NCBI GenBank assembly: GCA_015680685.1 | Contig: MNCI01033545.1 | Coordinates: forward strand, 203,623 to 267,622 | Source of the DNA: Gnetum montanum | Taxonomy: Eukaryota > Streptophyta > Gnetopsida > Gnetales > Gnetaceae | Length of the DNA stretch: 64,000 bases | Direction of reading: 5' to 3' | In this document: in pieces, positions 23,160-34,870 of the stretch | Layout of the letters: every line of letters begins with the position of its first letter | Position numbering within the stretch: the stretch's first letter is position 1 | Position numbers and translations under genes: made by a program | The notes under the pieces: model-generated | Seen by the model: only the letters and a program-made list of their open reading frames with translations | What the model was told of the DNA's origin: nothing | Databases searched by the model: none

Positions 23160-24038
23160 TGATGAGTGGCGAGGTATCCCTACACTCAACCATACGAATA
23201 TGAGCGTTACACGCGCGATCTAGTCGAACTCTGCAGACTAAGTGCCTACATGCCTTATGGAATACCTAAGGTTAATCATTCATTATCTTTCCAAACTTAC
23301 TTGTATTTGTCATAGTTGTATGGTTAAGTAAGTCTGAGGTATGTGATTTTTATGTATTTTATGTTTTATTGCCTATGTTAATGAGGTAAAGGGTGAAGAA
23401 ACTAAGTAACTAACTTTAACTAACTAAGTTCTAATGCCTAGCATCAGTATCCATTCCCACTTGCCATTCACACCCTGAGCCAATGCAACCTTCTGGGATT
23501 ACCAAACGCTATTCGTTATTGGGGTTACCAAGCGTAACGCATGTGCTCGAAGCGGTCGTACTGAATGCACTTAGGAGTGTTGAGGGTTGAGAGAGATTAA
23601 TTAACTAATAAAGCATTTAAATGATGAACAATAAATAATAATAATTAAAGTCCTATTTAGCTTAGTCCATGCACTACAAGGTTTATCCAAAACGTTCATC
23701 TTTATTTCCATACACAAACTTGTGCTCAGGTACAATATTTGCTCAAATAAAGATTCGTTCACTTTGGAGCTCCTACTATGGGCACATGGAAATTATTCTA
23801 TCTTTGGAGAGGTAAAACTACCAGAGTTTCGCTAAGGGACTAGATCTAGATGAGAAACAAGGGATAGCTACTTCTTATTTATAGAAATGATGATGGACTA
23901 TGATATCGCATACGTGATATTGCGGGAAAGACGCAATATCACGTATGATACATCGTGTACACGATATCATAGTGAGGACGCGATATCATGTACACGATAT
24001 ACATGATATCGCGGCCCATGTGATATCACATCCCATCA
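23160..24038 (-). repeat. 3' LTR of element A
   Basis: On the plus strand it reads TGATGAGTGGCGAGGTATCCC to CATCCCATCA, followed by the complement of the purine tract (ATACCCCCATGACTAAAT). The U3 end (about 23895-24038) contains repeated ATATCGCATACG, CACGATATCA and GATATC words. It is longer than in the 5' LTR because of extra repeat units. Confidence 0.92.
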
Positions 24039-24223
24039 TACCCCCATGACTAAATAAGATCTCGTCCTCGAGTTCCTTACAAAATATTGGGAAGGTATGG
24101 GATTATTAACTTGAATGGGACGACATGTGAATGGATCATCATTACAGAACATGACAAAATTAGTGTTCAAAACAACAAGGGTGAACACTTTATACATTTG
24201 ACATCAGGCCTTATTTGGCAGCT

Positions 24224-24263
<40 letters not shown>

Positions 24264-25940
24264 AGTATTGCTGCTGCCAACGCCAAGATTGCACCTTTTT
24301 TTGTCCATCCATAAGCGTGCCATCCATCTCGTTCCTTGCATAGCTGCTTTAGCACCGATCCATTCCAAGTGTTCCCTCCAGATCCAATCCATTGTTGTAT
24401 GATTTCCATCTACACACACAACATAGTCTTTATATTAGCAAGGGTGAATGAATCATAATGCAGTGGATACCTTGCTTCGGTGAAAGGTCCATTGGCTAAG
24501 TTGTGGTATGGCTGATACAGGTCTAGAGATATATTCATGGTTACTACTGAAGGTGTAGGGGTTAGGAGAAAATCGAAAAAATTGGATCCAGATCCCCATG
24601 ACTAAGAGCGAACCTTCGGTAGCGATAGAATGGAGAATGAACAGAAAGATGGCGAAAAAGAGACAACTATAACCTCGATGAAATGGATGTCAAGATGGAA
24701 ATGAACAAAATAGAGTGGATTGCAAAAATGTTAAGGGAAAGAATTTAACTGGTGTACCAAATAGAAATGCCAGTGGGTCCTCCCTAAAGTAGGCTCATGC
24801 CTTTAATGCCCTGACAAACCCACATTCAAAGAGTTCGTAGGCTCTAGGAATGTCATTTGGAACAAGAGTTAAAATATTAACCACAAGAATTTACCACAAA
24901 TAAAATAATGTGTCAACCAAAATATACACTAATGATACAACCAGTAATGAGGTGAACAATGGAGAGAAGGATGGAGAGAAGAGAATGGAATGGAATCCCA
25001 AGAACAAGGTGGTGTACAGCCCCATGTGGATTTCAATGATTAATGTGACTTAGTAGATCCCATTCCAAGTCTGGCCTCAAACAAACCACTTCCAGTGACT
25101 TCACATTAATGCATTTGGCCAATCCATCCACTTAAAGTAACAAGAATGCATCTCTCAAAGAGCCACCACCATTCCGACAAAATGAAGAATGAGAGAACAG
25201 GAAGCGAGAAGGGCCTTAGTTAGAGGGAACATGTTTATTTTAGTTCCATAACCATTTTTTGTATCCCAAATGATTATTTCATCTAAGGGGTGTGCTTTGA
25301 ATTCTCACTATTTTTTTATGTGTTTATGCATGAGAACCACACCATGCAAAGACTTTGTTATTTTTATTAGCTTAGCTTCCCGATAATTGGGTAACGTCAA
25401 AGCAGTAAAAAAACTCAAGAAGAAAGCATCCAAGCACCCAAGAGAATGGTCAAAAAAATGCATTAAGTTCCCTTGAAGTCACACCCTTTTCAATTCTTGA
25501 GTCCTTTCTTAGTTTGAGAAATACCTAGTCACCGATTCATTGATAGTTCTTATTATTGAGAAAGGGACTGTACAGTTCCAAGCCAAGAGAGACCATAGAA
25601 ATTTGTGGATGTATGGATGAATTGGACTCATTGCCTGTCATATCAAAAGAACCATACCTTAGTATCAACATCATAACTTAAAGGTAAAAACCAAACATTA
25701 GAAACTAGTAGAAAATAGTTCATACCATCATTAGAGCACTTATTAGGTGACAAACTTAACAAAATGGATAAAACACACACACACATACATAAATAAATGA
25801 AAAAGCATAACGATGTTGTAAAATAAAAATAAGAAAAGTTAAAGAAATTTGTAAAACAAAAATGTGCAAAACAAAAATGTGTAAAAAAAATGCGTAAAAC
25901 AAAAACTAAAAAGAACTGAGGGCCTCAATTGGTTAGTACA
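24039..25940 (-). mobile_element. 3' module of element A
   Basis: On the minus strand this lies between integrase and the 3' LTR and has no intact frame. Conserved pieces are the T-rich/GTAAAAC zone (25790-25920) and the word GAGGACCCACTGGC (complement near 24771). A further purine tract in the words TCGCTCTTAGTCATGGGGAT (complement near 24590) and the (GA)n tract at 24229-24258 follow. I looked for an envelope-like protein here and did not find one. Confidence 0.6.
24229..24258. repeat. (GA)n microsatellite in A's 3' module
   Basis: About 15 GA units, in register with the tract in element B. It creates Arg-Glu and Ser-Leu dipeptide runs in short frames that are not genes. Confidence 0.9.
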
Positions 25941-25943
25941 TGT

Positions 25944-25959
25944 GGCCATCTCCCCCATG
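25944..25959 (-). promoter_or_regulatory. Internal purine tract after integrase (element A)
   Basis: The complement of CATGGGGGAGATGGCC lies just past the integrase stop at 25981. It is the counterpart of 464-480 in D and 33400-33413 in B. A second purine run, AAGGGGGAGATTC, lies beside it on the plus strand. Confidence 0.5.
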
Positions 25960-25980
25960 AATAAATTGAAAGGGGGAGAT

Positions 25981-27125
25981 TCAAAATAACAAGTGAGGTT
26001 GTCCATTATCAAAGGTGTAATTTGCACTGGCTGTTCTTAGTTCATGGAAGGATTTGGTTTGTTGCACATTGACTAGTAATCTCTTATCAAGGCTTTCAAG
26101 CTTGTATATTGTCATGGCTCCCAAGGGGAAGGTTGTATGAATAATGTAGGGTCCTTCCCACAATGTTTGAGATTTTGTACATTGTGGTACATGCGTCGGG
26201 TTCCAGTAAAGGACCTTGTCTCCTGGTTGATAGTTAACCCTTTGAATTCTTAAGTCATGACGTTGTTTATTATGTGCCTTGTGCAACTCATTTGATGACA
26301 GAGCAACCAATCTATTCTCATCTAGCACGTTTAGAGCTACCAATCTTTGTTTTTGTGCTAGGTCAAGGTCAAGGTGAAGGTCACATGCCATGGATAGTGT
26401 ACGAAGCTCAGTTTGTACTAGGAGCTTTGGAAGTTTTCCGTATACTAACTCATAGGGAGAGTAGCCTATGGGAAGTTTCCAAGTGGAGTGGTATGCCCAG
26501 AGAGCATCGTTCAATTTCGTGCTCCAATCTCACCTAAATTTACTAATTGTTTTTGTTAATATTCTCGTAATCTCCTGATTAGTGACCTCGACTTGGCCAT
26601 TAGCTTGGGGATGATAAGGTGTGGTCAATTTATGTTCAACCCCTAAGCGTTGCATCAACTTGCGAAAGGTTGCACCTGTAAAATGTGTTCCATTATCAGA
26701 GATGAGTGCACGCAGCATACCAAACCTGTTTATGATTTGTTGTTGTACAAATCGTGCAGCCTAAACAATGTGCAGTCTGTTACAGCAGCTGCTTTAGTCC
26801 ATTTGGTTAAATAGTCAACAACAATAATGATATAAGCTTTCCCATTGGACATCGGTGTAATGGGCCCCATAAAATCTATTCCCCAAATGTTGAAGGGTTT
26901 CAAAGGTTGAATCCATTGTTGCGGACCCTCCATTTTAGTAGTCATTCCACCATCACGTTGACAGTGCTCACAGGATTGGACAAATTGATGGGCATCTCGA
27001 AATAGCGTTGGCCAGTAATATCCTGCAAGCAGGATCTTAATAGCCGTTAGTCTCCCTACATAGTGGCCCCCACATGGACCCTCATGAGCATCTTGGAGAA
27101 CTCTTAATTGATCCTCATCGGGCAC
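25981..27125 (-). pseudogene. Integrase region of element A
   Basis: In order from 27125 down, the first block is an HHCC zinc domain (H.GPCGGHYVGRLTA.., then CEHCQ). Next is the catalytic core with the first Asp in FNIWGIDFMGP, the second in ISDNGTHF, and the Glu in GQVEVTNQE, 35 residues after the second Asp. The C-terminal block QPGDKVLYWNPTHVP and LWEGPYIIHTTF follows. The triad is intact, but frameshifts near 26720 and 26525 split the frame into three pieces (27125-26730, 26718-26530, 26514-25981). The family inserts element DNA into the genome. This copy cannot make a whole enzyme. Confidence 0.88.
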
Positions 27126-27422
27126 ACACCATCAAATCAAGCCATCAAGATAGATTTTATAGAGTTGTCCCTTGATTTCCATGAAGTACTTGGTTTTATG
27201 AAGAAACTATTGCTTCTTCCTAAAGTCCAACCCCAGTGGTGTTTGTTGGGAAAGGAGATAAGTAAGAATGCTACTATACCAATTTGTTCCCATGGGCTGG
27301 GTATTCACTACACCGGCAAAGAGGGTTTCGTCAGGAAAGTGATCAGATACGGCATATTCTTCCTCTTTGCTATCCCAGTGCAACCGAGATAAGTGATCTG
27401 CGACTACATTCTCGGTGCCCTT

Positions 27423-28838
27423 TCAGTCTACTATTGTTAAGTCAAACTCCTGAAGGATTACCAACCAACGTATAATACGAGGGCTAACCATTGGCTTTTT
27501 CATGAGGAACCTAATTGAATTATGATCTGTATGAATATACATCTTGTAGCCTAACACATAATGCCTAAATTTGTCCAGTGTAAACACTACAACCATTAAT
27601 TCCTTTTCTGTACTTGTGTAGTTGAGTTGTGCACCGACGATACTTTTACTTGCACAGTGGATGTAATAAGGGCATTTTTGTTCATCTAACTGTGTCAGTA
27701 CGACTCCTAAGGCATAATTAGATGTGTCAGTCATGATATGGAATGGTCTGGACCAGTCAAGGGCTTGTAGAATGGGAGTTTCCACAAGCCTTTGTTTTAG
27801 AGTTTGAAATGCTTGTTCACATTCTCTGGTCTATTTAAATGGTGCATCCTTCTTCGTTAATTCCACCGGCGGTTTGGCAATTTTGGAGAAGTTCTCAATG
27901 AATCTCCTGTAGTAGCCAGTGTGTCCAAGGAATGATCGAATGTCTTTGACAGTTTCTGGCTGTTGGCTGATTCCTTGGATGACTTTAACCTTTTCTGGGT
28001 CCACCTGTATTCCTAACTGTGAAATCTTATGCCCCAATACTATGCCCTCTTGAATCATCAAGTGGCTTCTCTGCCAATTGAGCTTCAGGTTGGTTTCAAC
28101 ACATCATTTTAGCACTTGCTCTAATCGGTCCAGGGCTTGATCAAAGTTTTTCCCATAAGTGGAGAAGTCATCCATCAATACTTCCACTCCGTTTCCTATC
28201 TATTGTTGAAATATGCTTAGGACTAAACGTTGGAACGTGGCAGGGGCATTGCACAAGCCAAATGACATTTTCTTATATGCGAACGTTCCCCAGGGACTGG
28301 TGAACATTGTTTTGGCTTGATCTTCTGGTGCTATTGGTATTTGATTTTATCCACTATACCCATCCAGAAAACTATAATAGCAATGCCCCGCTATAGTGTC
28401 CAAGACTTGGTCGACGAACAGCAACGAAAAATGATCTTTGAATGTTGCCATGTTCAGTAGCCCAAAATCTATACATACCCTCCATTTGCCTCCCTTCTTA
28501 GGCACGATTACTAGAGGACTAACCCATTCACTATCAGTAATGGGATATATGAACCTGGCCTTGAGGAGCTGTTCTATCTCTTCTTTTACTACTTGTTTCA
28601 ATTTCGGGTTCAATTGCCTCTGTGGTTGTTTTCGAGGCTTCATGGAGGGGTCCGTGGAAATCCTATGCTGGCATATCCTAGGGTCTATTCTGGTTAACTC
28701 AGGATATGACCAGGCAAAGGATTTTGACCATTTATTTATTGCTTTCAATAGGCATTCTTTTTGCTCGGGGACCAGTTTTGCATTGATAATTACCGATTTT
28801 CCATTTTCAAGGGTCATGTATTCCAAACCGATGGGCAA
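27423..28838 (-). pseudogene. Reverse transcriptase and RNase H region of element A
   Basis: From 28838 down, the first RT block has VPKKGGKWRVCIDFGLLN, then TIAGHCYYSFLDGYSG. The active-site block near 28170 reads EVLMDDFST. The thumb follows (28061-27831, [20 protein letters not shown]). RNase H follows (27785-27423) with the catalytic-type words ASKSIVGAQLNYTSTEKEL and HTDHNSIRFL. Stops and frameshifts near 28350, 28060 and 27790 break the frame. The DGYSGYNQ-type wording and the PBS type place the element with Athila/Tat. Confidence 0.88.
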
Positions 28839-29134
28839 TGGTTTTAGATCCAGGGGTTCCTATTTAAATTCCTCAGGAATTTCCAACTTCCCCCAGTTAA
28901 TGTTTTTGAAGTTAAAGGATGGACGTTGGCAATGAACTTGCTCTAGTGCGTCTGTGCTTTCAATGTAAGCACTAGTTATCCGCTCAGTTAGTTCCATGCA
29001 TGTTATCGAGTTTCTCTCTTGATCAGCCATCAGCCATTGGGTGTTTTCTTGTCATGTGGCTACTACATATAGGCACTTTTGTATGTCAATGTCTTGTGCA
29101 CACCGATTGCATGCAGGCAATGTTAAACTTTGCA

Positions 29135-30543
29135 TTACCCATGATTTCTACACGTAATGGCACCCTGTGTCACTATATGCGATGCATGAACTTTCTTCTT
29201 CTCAATCTTTCCAAAAGTATTTTTCTTGGATATTTCTAGGGAAAGATTACAGATTCCTAGATGTGCATCTATTGTACTCAACCATGCCCTTCCCATTATT
29301 ATCGAGAAGTCCCCTTGGTCATTGTTTATTTGGATCACCAAGAAATCAGCTAGGTATGACCAACCACCCACGGTGGTAACAATGTCCTCAACCTGTCCCA
29401 AAGGAAGAGTGATGGACTGGTCAGCCAGCTCTAAGTGAATATTTCTCTTCTTGAGTGGAGGCAGGTTCCAAGTTTTATAAATTCTTGTGAAATTAAGTTG
29501 ACTCCGAAGCCTAAGTCAAGAAGAGCCTTATGAAGTTCATTCCCAGCAACTTGGAGATAAATTAGGGGGCTTCCAGGATCAGATAATTTCTTGGGAAGGT
29601 CACCTACCTTAATCCAGTTGGTAACAGTATGTGTTAACATAACCGTGTGCATTGGGCTCAATTTTTGGTTTGAAGGGGGTCCCAAAACCTTATTTGATAC
29701 AGAGGTGTTTAGATGTTCAACCACTTGTAAGGGTGAGGGCTTGGTTAGATTGTTGGTTCTGAAGAAAGGTCTTTTTGACACAACATTGTCAGGACCAACT
29801 GAGAATTGAGGATTGGAACCCCTCGTGACATTGGGTTGTTGCAGTTGAGTGGGAAATACACTTGGCATTGTTGGAGCGGTTGGTGGTGGAGCTACCAGTG
29901 TAAGAGGTGCGGATGGATTTGGAGGATGGTATGCATGTGGAGTGTCTTCCATAGGAGGAGTCCTAAAATACTCCCAAACTTGGTAGTGACGTTGTGGGGT
30001 TGCATGATCCATAAAGTCACTTGGAGAAACTGGTTGCTGCACGTAGTATCCATATGGGTCTGGTTGCCGGTAAGGGTATTGTTGTCTAGGCGGTGGCATC
30101 CCCCATGACTGTGGGTATTGCCACTGCTGGTGTTGCCCGATAGGTTGTGGCAGAGTTCTACTTGGATAATATGTTAATGGTTGGTGGAATTGCTTCAGGT
30201 TACCTTGGGGATAAGGTAACCTTCGGGGTGCCTGCCGTCTGTTAAGTCTTGGGTTGAGTGCATACACCTCAGACTCTTGTAGATGTGAGATTATTGGGCA
30301 ACATCCCTTAGGATGGTCATATTGGCAGATCTCACATCCACTGTCATTTTTCGTGTCAGAATCCACAACCTCATCGGCGATAGTCATTTTTCCCTTACCC
30401 TTTTCACGTGCATGGCCTGAATCTCTCAGCTTTTTCTTATCATGGTCGCTACTTTGTTCCTCCTTAGACTCCTCTACAATCCTTAGGACAGTTTCAATTT
30501 TACTATCTAAGGAGCTCCATATTTCATCTACCTTAACCAACAC
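29135..30543 (-). pseudogene. gag C-terminus and protease of element A
   Basis: The piece from 30543 to 29431 (370 codons) has a nucleic-acid-binding knuckle CEICQYDHPKGCC (C-X2-C-X3-H-X4-C), then a Pro/Gln/Tyr-rich tail (YPQGNLKQFHQPLTYYPS and similar). The aspartic protease start reads KALLDLGFGVNLIS, where the usual D-S/T-G is changed to D-L-G. The protease C-terminus is in another frame (29401-29135, IIMGRAWLSTIDA). This copy cannot make an active protease as it stands. Confidence 0.85.
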
Positions 30544-30699
30544 TTCCGTTGTTAATTTTTAAAGCAGCAAGGTTTTCCTATTCACAAACTCTTCGAGTGG
30601 TGACTCATCCTCTTCATTGTAGAATATCACTCCCCTCTTTCAGAGGGAAGGATCACAGTTGTACTCTTCCGCGCTTTCTCTTTTTCGTAGCTCCCCTTC

Positions 30700-32169
30700 T
30701 TCTTTAGCTACTTACTCCAACAATCTATAAACTTTGTGGGACCTAAGTTTAGATAATCTCCCTTGGGCATATGTCCCAAGGGTTCTCCTAGTTTCATGTC
30801 TTAGCCCATCTACGAGGTGGTGGAGTTGATCCCATTGTGCGTAACCATGGCCCGGGCAACGATGTAGCAGTGCATAATATTGGTGCATGGCAGCATCCAA
30901 GGGTTCATGATTACCCTGTTTCCATCCTTGGATCTGCTTACGCAAATTGGACACTCTGGAGTACGTTTGATATTTATCGTTGAACAGTTCTAGCATCGTA
31001 CTCTATCATCTAATAGATTCCAGTTCTAAGGACTAGTACCAACTCTCCGCTTCTTTTATGAGTGTCTTATGGAACAACTTTAATTTCTACCACTCATTTT
31101 TGATATTTTGCAAGGCACAGGCATTGTGGAATGCCTGTAAGTGGTTTTTCAGATTAGCGTTGTATCCCCCCTCAAAGCGTGGGATATTGTTCATGTCTAG
31201 TCTCTTGATCCAACTATCTTTTTGGTGCCTTGTAGGTATTCTCACAACCTCCATAATGTCTAACATACTTCGGGTTGCTAGTAGGGGTTCATCATGATCA
31301 TCTCTCTCATGACGTCTATGATGCCTACGTGGTTCCCTACTTTCCCTTCTTCCATGCCTAGATTTCCTAGAGTGTCCTCATCCTCACTCTCAACTTTCTC
31401 GTCGAGGTCTCTCATTTCACTTACCCTTATTCTCACCGTTGTGCTCTTTGTGACTGCATCCTGATGTGGAAGGAAAGGGTGAATGATCTGATGAAGGGAA
31501 AGAAGAAGGGGAACCATCACCATGACGATGTTTCTTACCTTCTCTTTGGTGGCTACGGCCCCAATCGTGATAACGATCTGAATGCCCATCCTTGTCATGT
31601 GTTTTTGTTCCCTTAGTGAATACTTGGTGTTCATGGGCATCAGAACCAGGGTTGTGAATTGTAGAGTGTAGGTTCTGATATCCTACCTCCTCACCATCAT
31701 GAGGAGGGGGAACATTATTTGATGCAGAACTGATTATAATTGGTTCACCATCTCCAATTTTGCATAGGCTGTGCGGGACCCCTTTGCCCTTCAACGATGT
31801 ATGGTAGCTCTCCTTCCACGAATCCCTTAAACATTGTGCTACTATGGGATGGTAATCCCTTGTGTCAAAATCACCTACAATGTATTTAGTGTATAGCTGT
31901 GGCATTCCTATCTGTGCAAGAGCATGAAGGAGCATGTTAGGGACTGCCCGATATGGGGGTAACACTATGTCACCTTGCAGGTCTCTCCAGTGTAGTTGTT
32001 CATCTTGATGGAGGATAAAAGTAAAATCAAGTATATACTCATCGTGATGAGTATATACCACCTGATATTGTTGAGGAACTGGCAGATCTGGGTTATGCAT
32101 GTTAGACTGCCGACAGTCTCTTGTGTGATCCCTAGGTGGTGAAGTGCTTTTATGAGAAGAAGAAGACAT
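30700..32169 (-). pseudogene. gag N-terminal and core region of element A
   Basis: The start at 32169 gives MSSSSHKSTSPPRDH. The first frame (to 31417) holds the conserved block DFTFILHQDEQLHWRDLQGD and a His/Ser-rich linker. A frameshift near 31420 breaks the gag core (Retrotrans_gag type). The core resumes at 30996 with MLELFNDKYQTYSRVSNLRK, GWKQGNHEPLDAAM and HHLVDGLRHETRRTLGTYAQ. The order and wording match the intact gag of H. Confidence 0.85.
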
Positions 32170-32295
32170 TATTTATCTTGTCGATGTGCTATTGACCGTT
32201 CTTTAAATTTTCTTCTGATTAACCCTAAGGGTTCGTTTCAGCTTCCCAACGATGTGGATGATTTCCTATGTTCTACTTAGCGCACAAACAACTTA

Positions 32296-32315
32296 GTCCC
32301 CGGAAACGATGCCAA
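32296..32315 (-). promoter_or_regulatory. tRNA-Asp primer binding site of element A
   Basis: Read on the minus strand the site is TTGGCATCGTTTCCGGGGAC, three changes from the perfect tRNA-Asp complement. It abuts the 5' LTR end, as expected. Confidence 0.88.
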
Positions 32316-33157
32316 TGATGAGTGGCAAGGTACCCCTACACTCAACCATACGAATACGAGCATTACACACGCGATCTGGTCGAACTCTGCAGACTAAGTG
32401 CCTACATACCTTATGGAACACCTAAGGTTAATCATTCATTATCTTCCCAGACTTACTTGTATTTGTCATGGTTGTATGGTTAAGTAAGTCTGAGGTATGT
32501 GATTTTTATGTCTTTTATGTTTTATCACCTATGCTAATGAGGTAAAGGGTGAAGAAATTAAGTAACTAACTTTAACTAACTAAGTTCTAATGCCTAGCAT
32601 CAGTATTTGTTCCCACTTGTTGTTCACACCCTGAGCCAATGCAACCTTCTAGGATTACCAAATGCTATTCGTTGCTGGGGTTACCAAGCATAACGCATGT
32701 GCTCAAAGCGGTCGTACTGAATGCACTTAGGAGTGTTGATGGTTGAGAGAGATTAATTAAATAATAAAGCATTTAAATGATGAATAATAAATAACAATAA
32801 TTAAAGTCCTATTTAGCTTAGTCCATGCACTGTAAGGTTTATCCAAAAAGTTTATCTTTATTTCCATACACAAACTTGTGCTCAGGTACAATATTTGCTT
32901 GAATAAAGATCTATTCACTTTGGAGCTCCTACTGTAGGCACATGGAAATTATTCCATCTCTGGAGAGGTAAAACTGCCAGAGTTTCACTAAGGGTCTAAA
33001 TCTAGATGAAAAACAAGGGAGAGCTGTTTCTTATTTATAAAAATGACAGCGAACTACGATATCACAGGAAAGACGCGATATCGCGTACGATACATCGCGT
33101 ATGCGATATCGCAGTGAGGACACGATATCGCAGCCCATGCTATATCGCGTCCCATCA
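32316..33157 (-). repeat. 5' LTR of element A
   Basis: On the plus strand it reads TGATGAGTGGCAAGGTACCCC to CGCGTCCCATCA. The U3 end (33050-33157) contains GCGATATCGCGTACG, GTATGCGATATCGCAG and related palindromic words, with the TATA complement TATTTATAA left of them (about 33032). It is slightly shorter than the 3' LTR through loss of a U3 repeat. Confidence 0.92.
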
Positions 33158-33162
33158 CTTAG

Positions 33163-34600
33163 CATCAACATTAAAAGTTAAAGGTAAAAACCAAACATTA
33201 GCGATCAACACCATTATAGTACAATCCACCATCATGAGTACTTATTATACAATGAGTGAAAGTCATTCAAACAAAATGTAATAGAGAAAGAAATAGTAAA
33301 AATGTTAACGATGGTGTAAAACAAAGCAAGTAAAGATGAATAATGTGTAAAACAAAAAAAAACAAAGGAATTGAGGGCTTTAGAATGGTTAGCATTAGTG
33401 GCCATCTCCCCCACGATTGAGTTGGAAGAAGGAAATTCAAAATAATGAGCAAGCTTGTCCAACAATAGAGGTAGTGTTAGTACTGGCATTTTTAGGCTCA
33501 TGGAAAGGTTTGGTTTGCTGGATGTTAACTAATAATTTCCTATCTAGGTTTTCAGGTTTATAGATCATCAAGGCCCTTGAAGGAAAAGTTTCATGAATGA
33601 TATAAGGTCCTTCCCACAACTTTTGCAATTTAGTTCATTGTGGCACATGTGCACGATTCCAATAGAGAACCTTATCTCCTGGTTAATATGTAACTTTCCA
33701 AATTCTTAGGTCATGGCATTACTTGTTGAAGGCCTTGTGCAATTCGTTGGATGATAGGGTGGCGAATCGATTTTCATCTAGCAAGTTAAGGTTCATTAAC
33801 CATTCTTTCTGTGCTAGACAGAGGTCAAGGTTAAGATCACATGCTGTAGATAGTGTACGAAGCTCAGTTTGGATAAGAAGTGTTGGAAGTTTACTGTACA
33901 CTAACTCATAGGGAGAATAGCCTATAGGGAGTTTCCATGTGGAGTGGTATGCCCAAAGAGCATCATTTAGTTTGGTGCTCTAGTCTCACCTATATTTGCT
34001 AATGGTTTGTGTCAATATTTTTGTGATCTCCCTGTTGGTGACCTTGGCTTGACCATTCTCTTAAGGATGATATGGTGTAGTTAGCTTATGCTTGACTCCT
34101 AAGCATTGCATTAATTTTTGAAAGGTCACACCTATAAAATGTGTACCATTATCGAAAATAAGTTCACAAGGCATGCCGAACCTATTTATGATTTGTTGTT
34201 GAAAAAATCGTGCAGCGGTATATGATGTACAGTCAGTAACAATGGCCACTTCTACCCATTTTGTAAAATAGTCAACAACAACAACAATGTAGGCTTTTCC
34301 ATTGGACATTGGTGTGATAGGCCCCATAAAATCAATACCCCATATGTTGAAGGGTTCTAAAGGTTGAATCCATTGTTGTGAACCCTCCATTCTAGTAGTC
34401 ATTCCTCCATCGTGTTGGTAGCACTCACAAGATTGGACAAAATGATGAGTATCCTAAAAAAATGTAGGCCAATAATATCCTGCAAGCAAGATGTTAATGG
34501 TTATTCATCTCCCAATGTAATGACCCCCACAAGGGCCCTCATGAGCATCTTGGAGAACTCACAATTGATCTACATCAGGAACACACCATCGGACCAAGCC
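33163..34600 (-). pseudogene. Integrase region and start of the 3' module of element B
   Basis: From 34600 down, the zinc domain is degraded (CECYQHDGG in place of CEHCQRDGG). The core keeps the first Asp (FNIWGIDFMGP) and the second (LIFDNGTHF), but the catalytic Glu has become Lys in GQAKVTNRE. The C-terminal block has EGPYIIHETFP. The complement of the internal purine tract is at 33400-33413, followed by the GTAAAAC-rich zone to about 33300. B's module then continues left of element A. Confidence 0.85.
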
Positions 34601-34870
34601 ATCGGAACATACCTTATAAAGGTGTCCGTTGATTTCCATGAAATATTTGGCTTAGTGAAGAAACTATTGTTTCTTTTTAATGTATAATCCTTATGGTGTT
34701 TCTTCTGTGAGAAGATAAGTAATAATGCTACTATACCAAATTATATCTGTGGTTAATTGATTATTTATTACACCTGAAAAGAGGATTTCATTAGGGATGC
34801 AATCAGAAATTGGATACTCGTCCTCTTTGTTGTCCCATCATAATAGAGATAAGTGATCAGCAACAACATT

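Larger units (their letters stand above)
23160..33157 (-). mobile_element. Element A: full-length Athila-like retrotransposon nested in B
   Basis: LTRs lie at 32316-33157 (5') and 23160-24038 (3'), with the duplication CTTAG at 23155-23159 and 33158-33162. The element is 9998 bp on the minus strand. Its order is LTR, tRNA-Asp primer site, gag, protease, RT, RNase H, integrase, 3' module, purine tract, LTR. It sits in the 3' module of element B: the B text ATATCTTAG and CATCAACATTAAAAGTTAAAGG on either side joins to match A's own module near 25665-25690. Its frames are longer than those of B but still broken in several places. Confidence 0.95.

Noticed and set aside
24087-24419. Frames with Arg-Glu or Ser-Leu runs
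   Set aside because: They are produced by the (GA)n microsatellite in the 3' module of A.
29431-30562. Plus-strand frames of 60-165 codons opposite gag and pol of A and B
   Set aside because: They lie antisense to recognisable retroelement protein blocks and have no motifs of their own.
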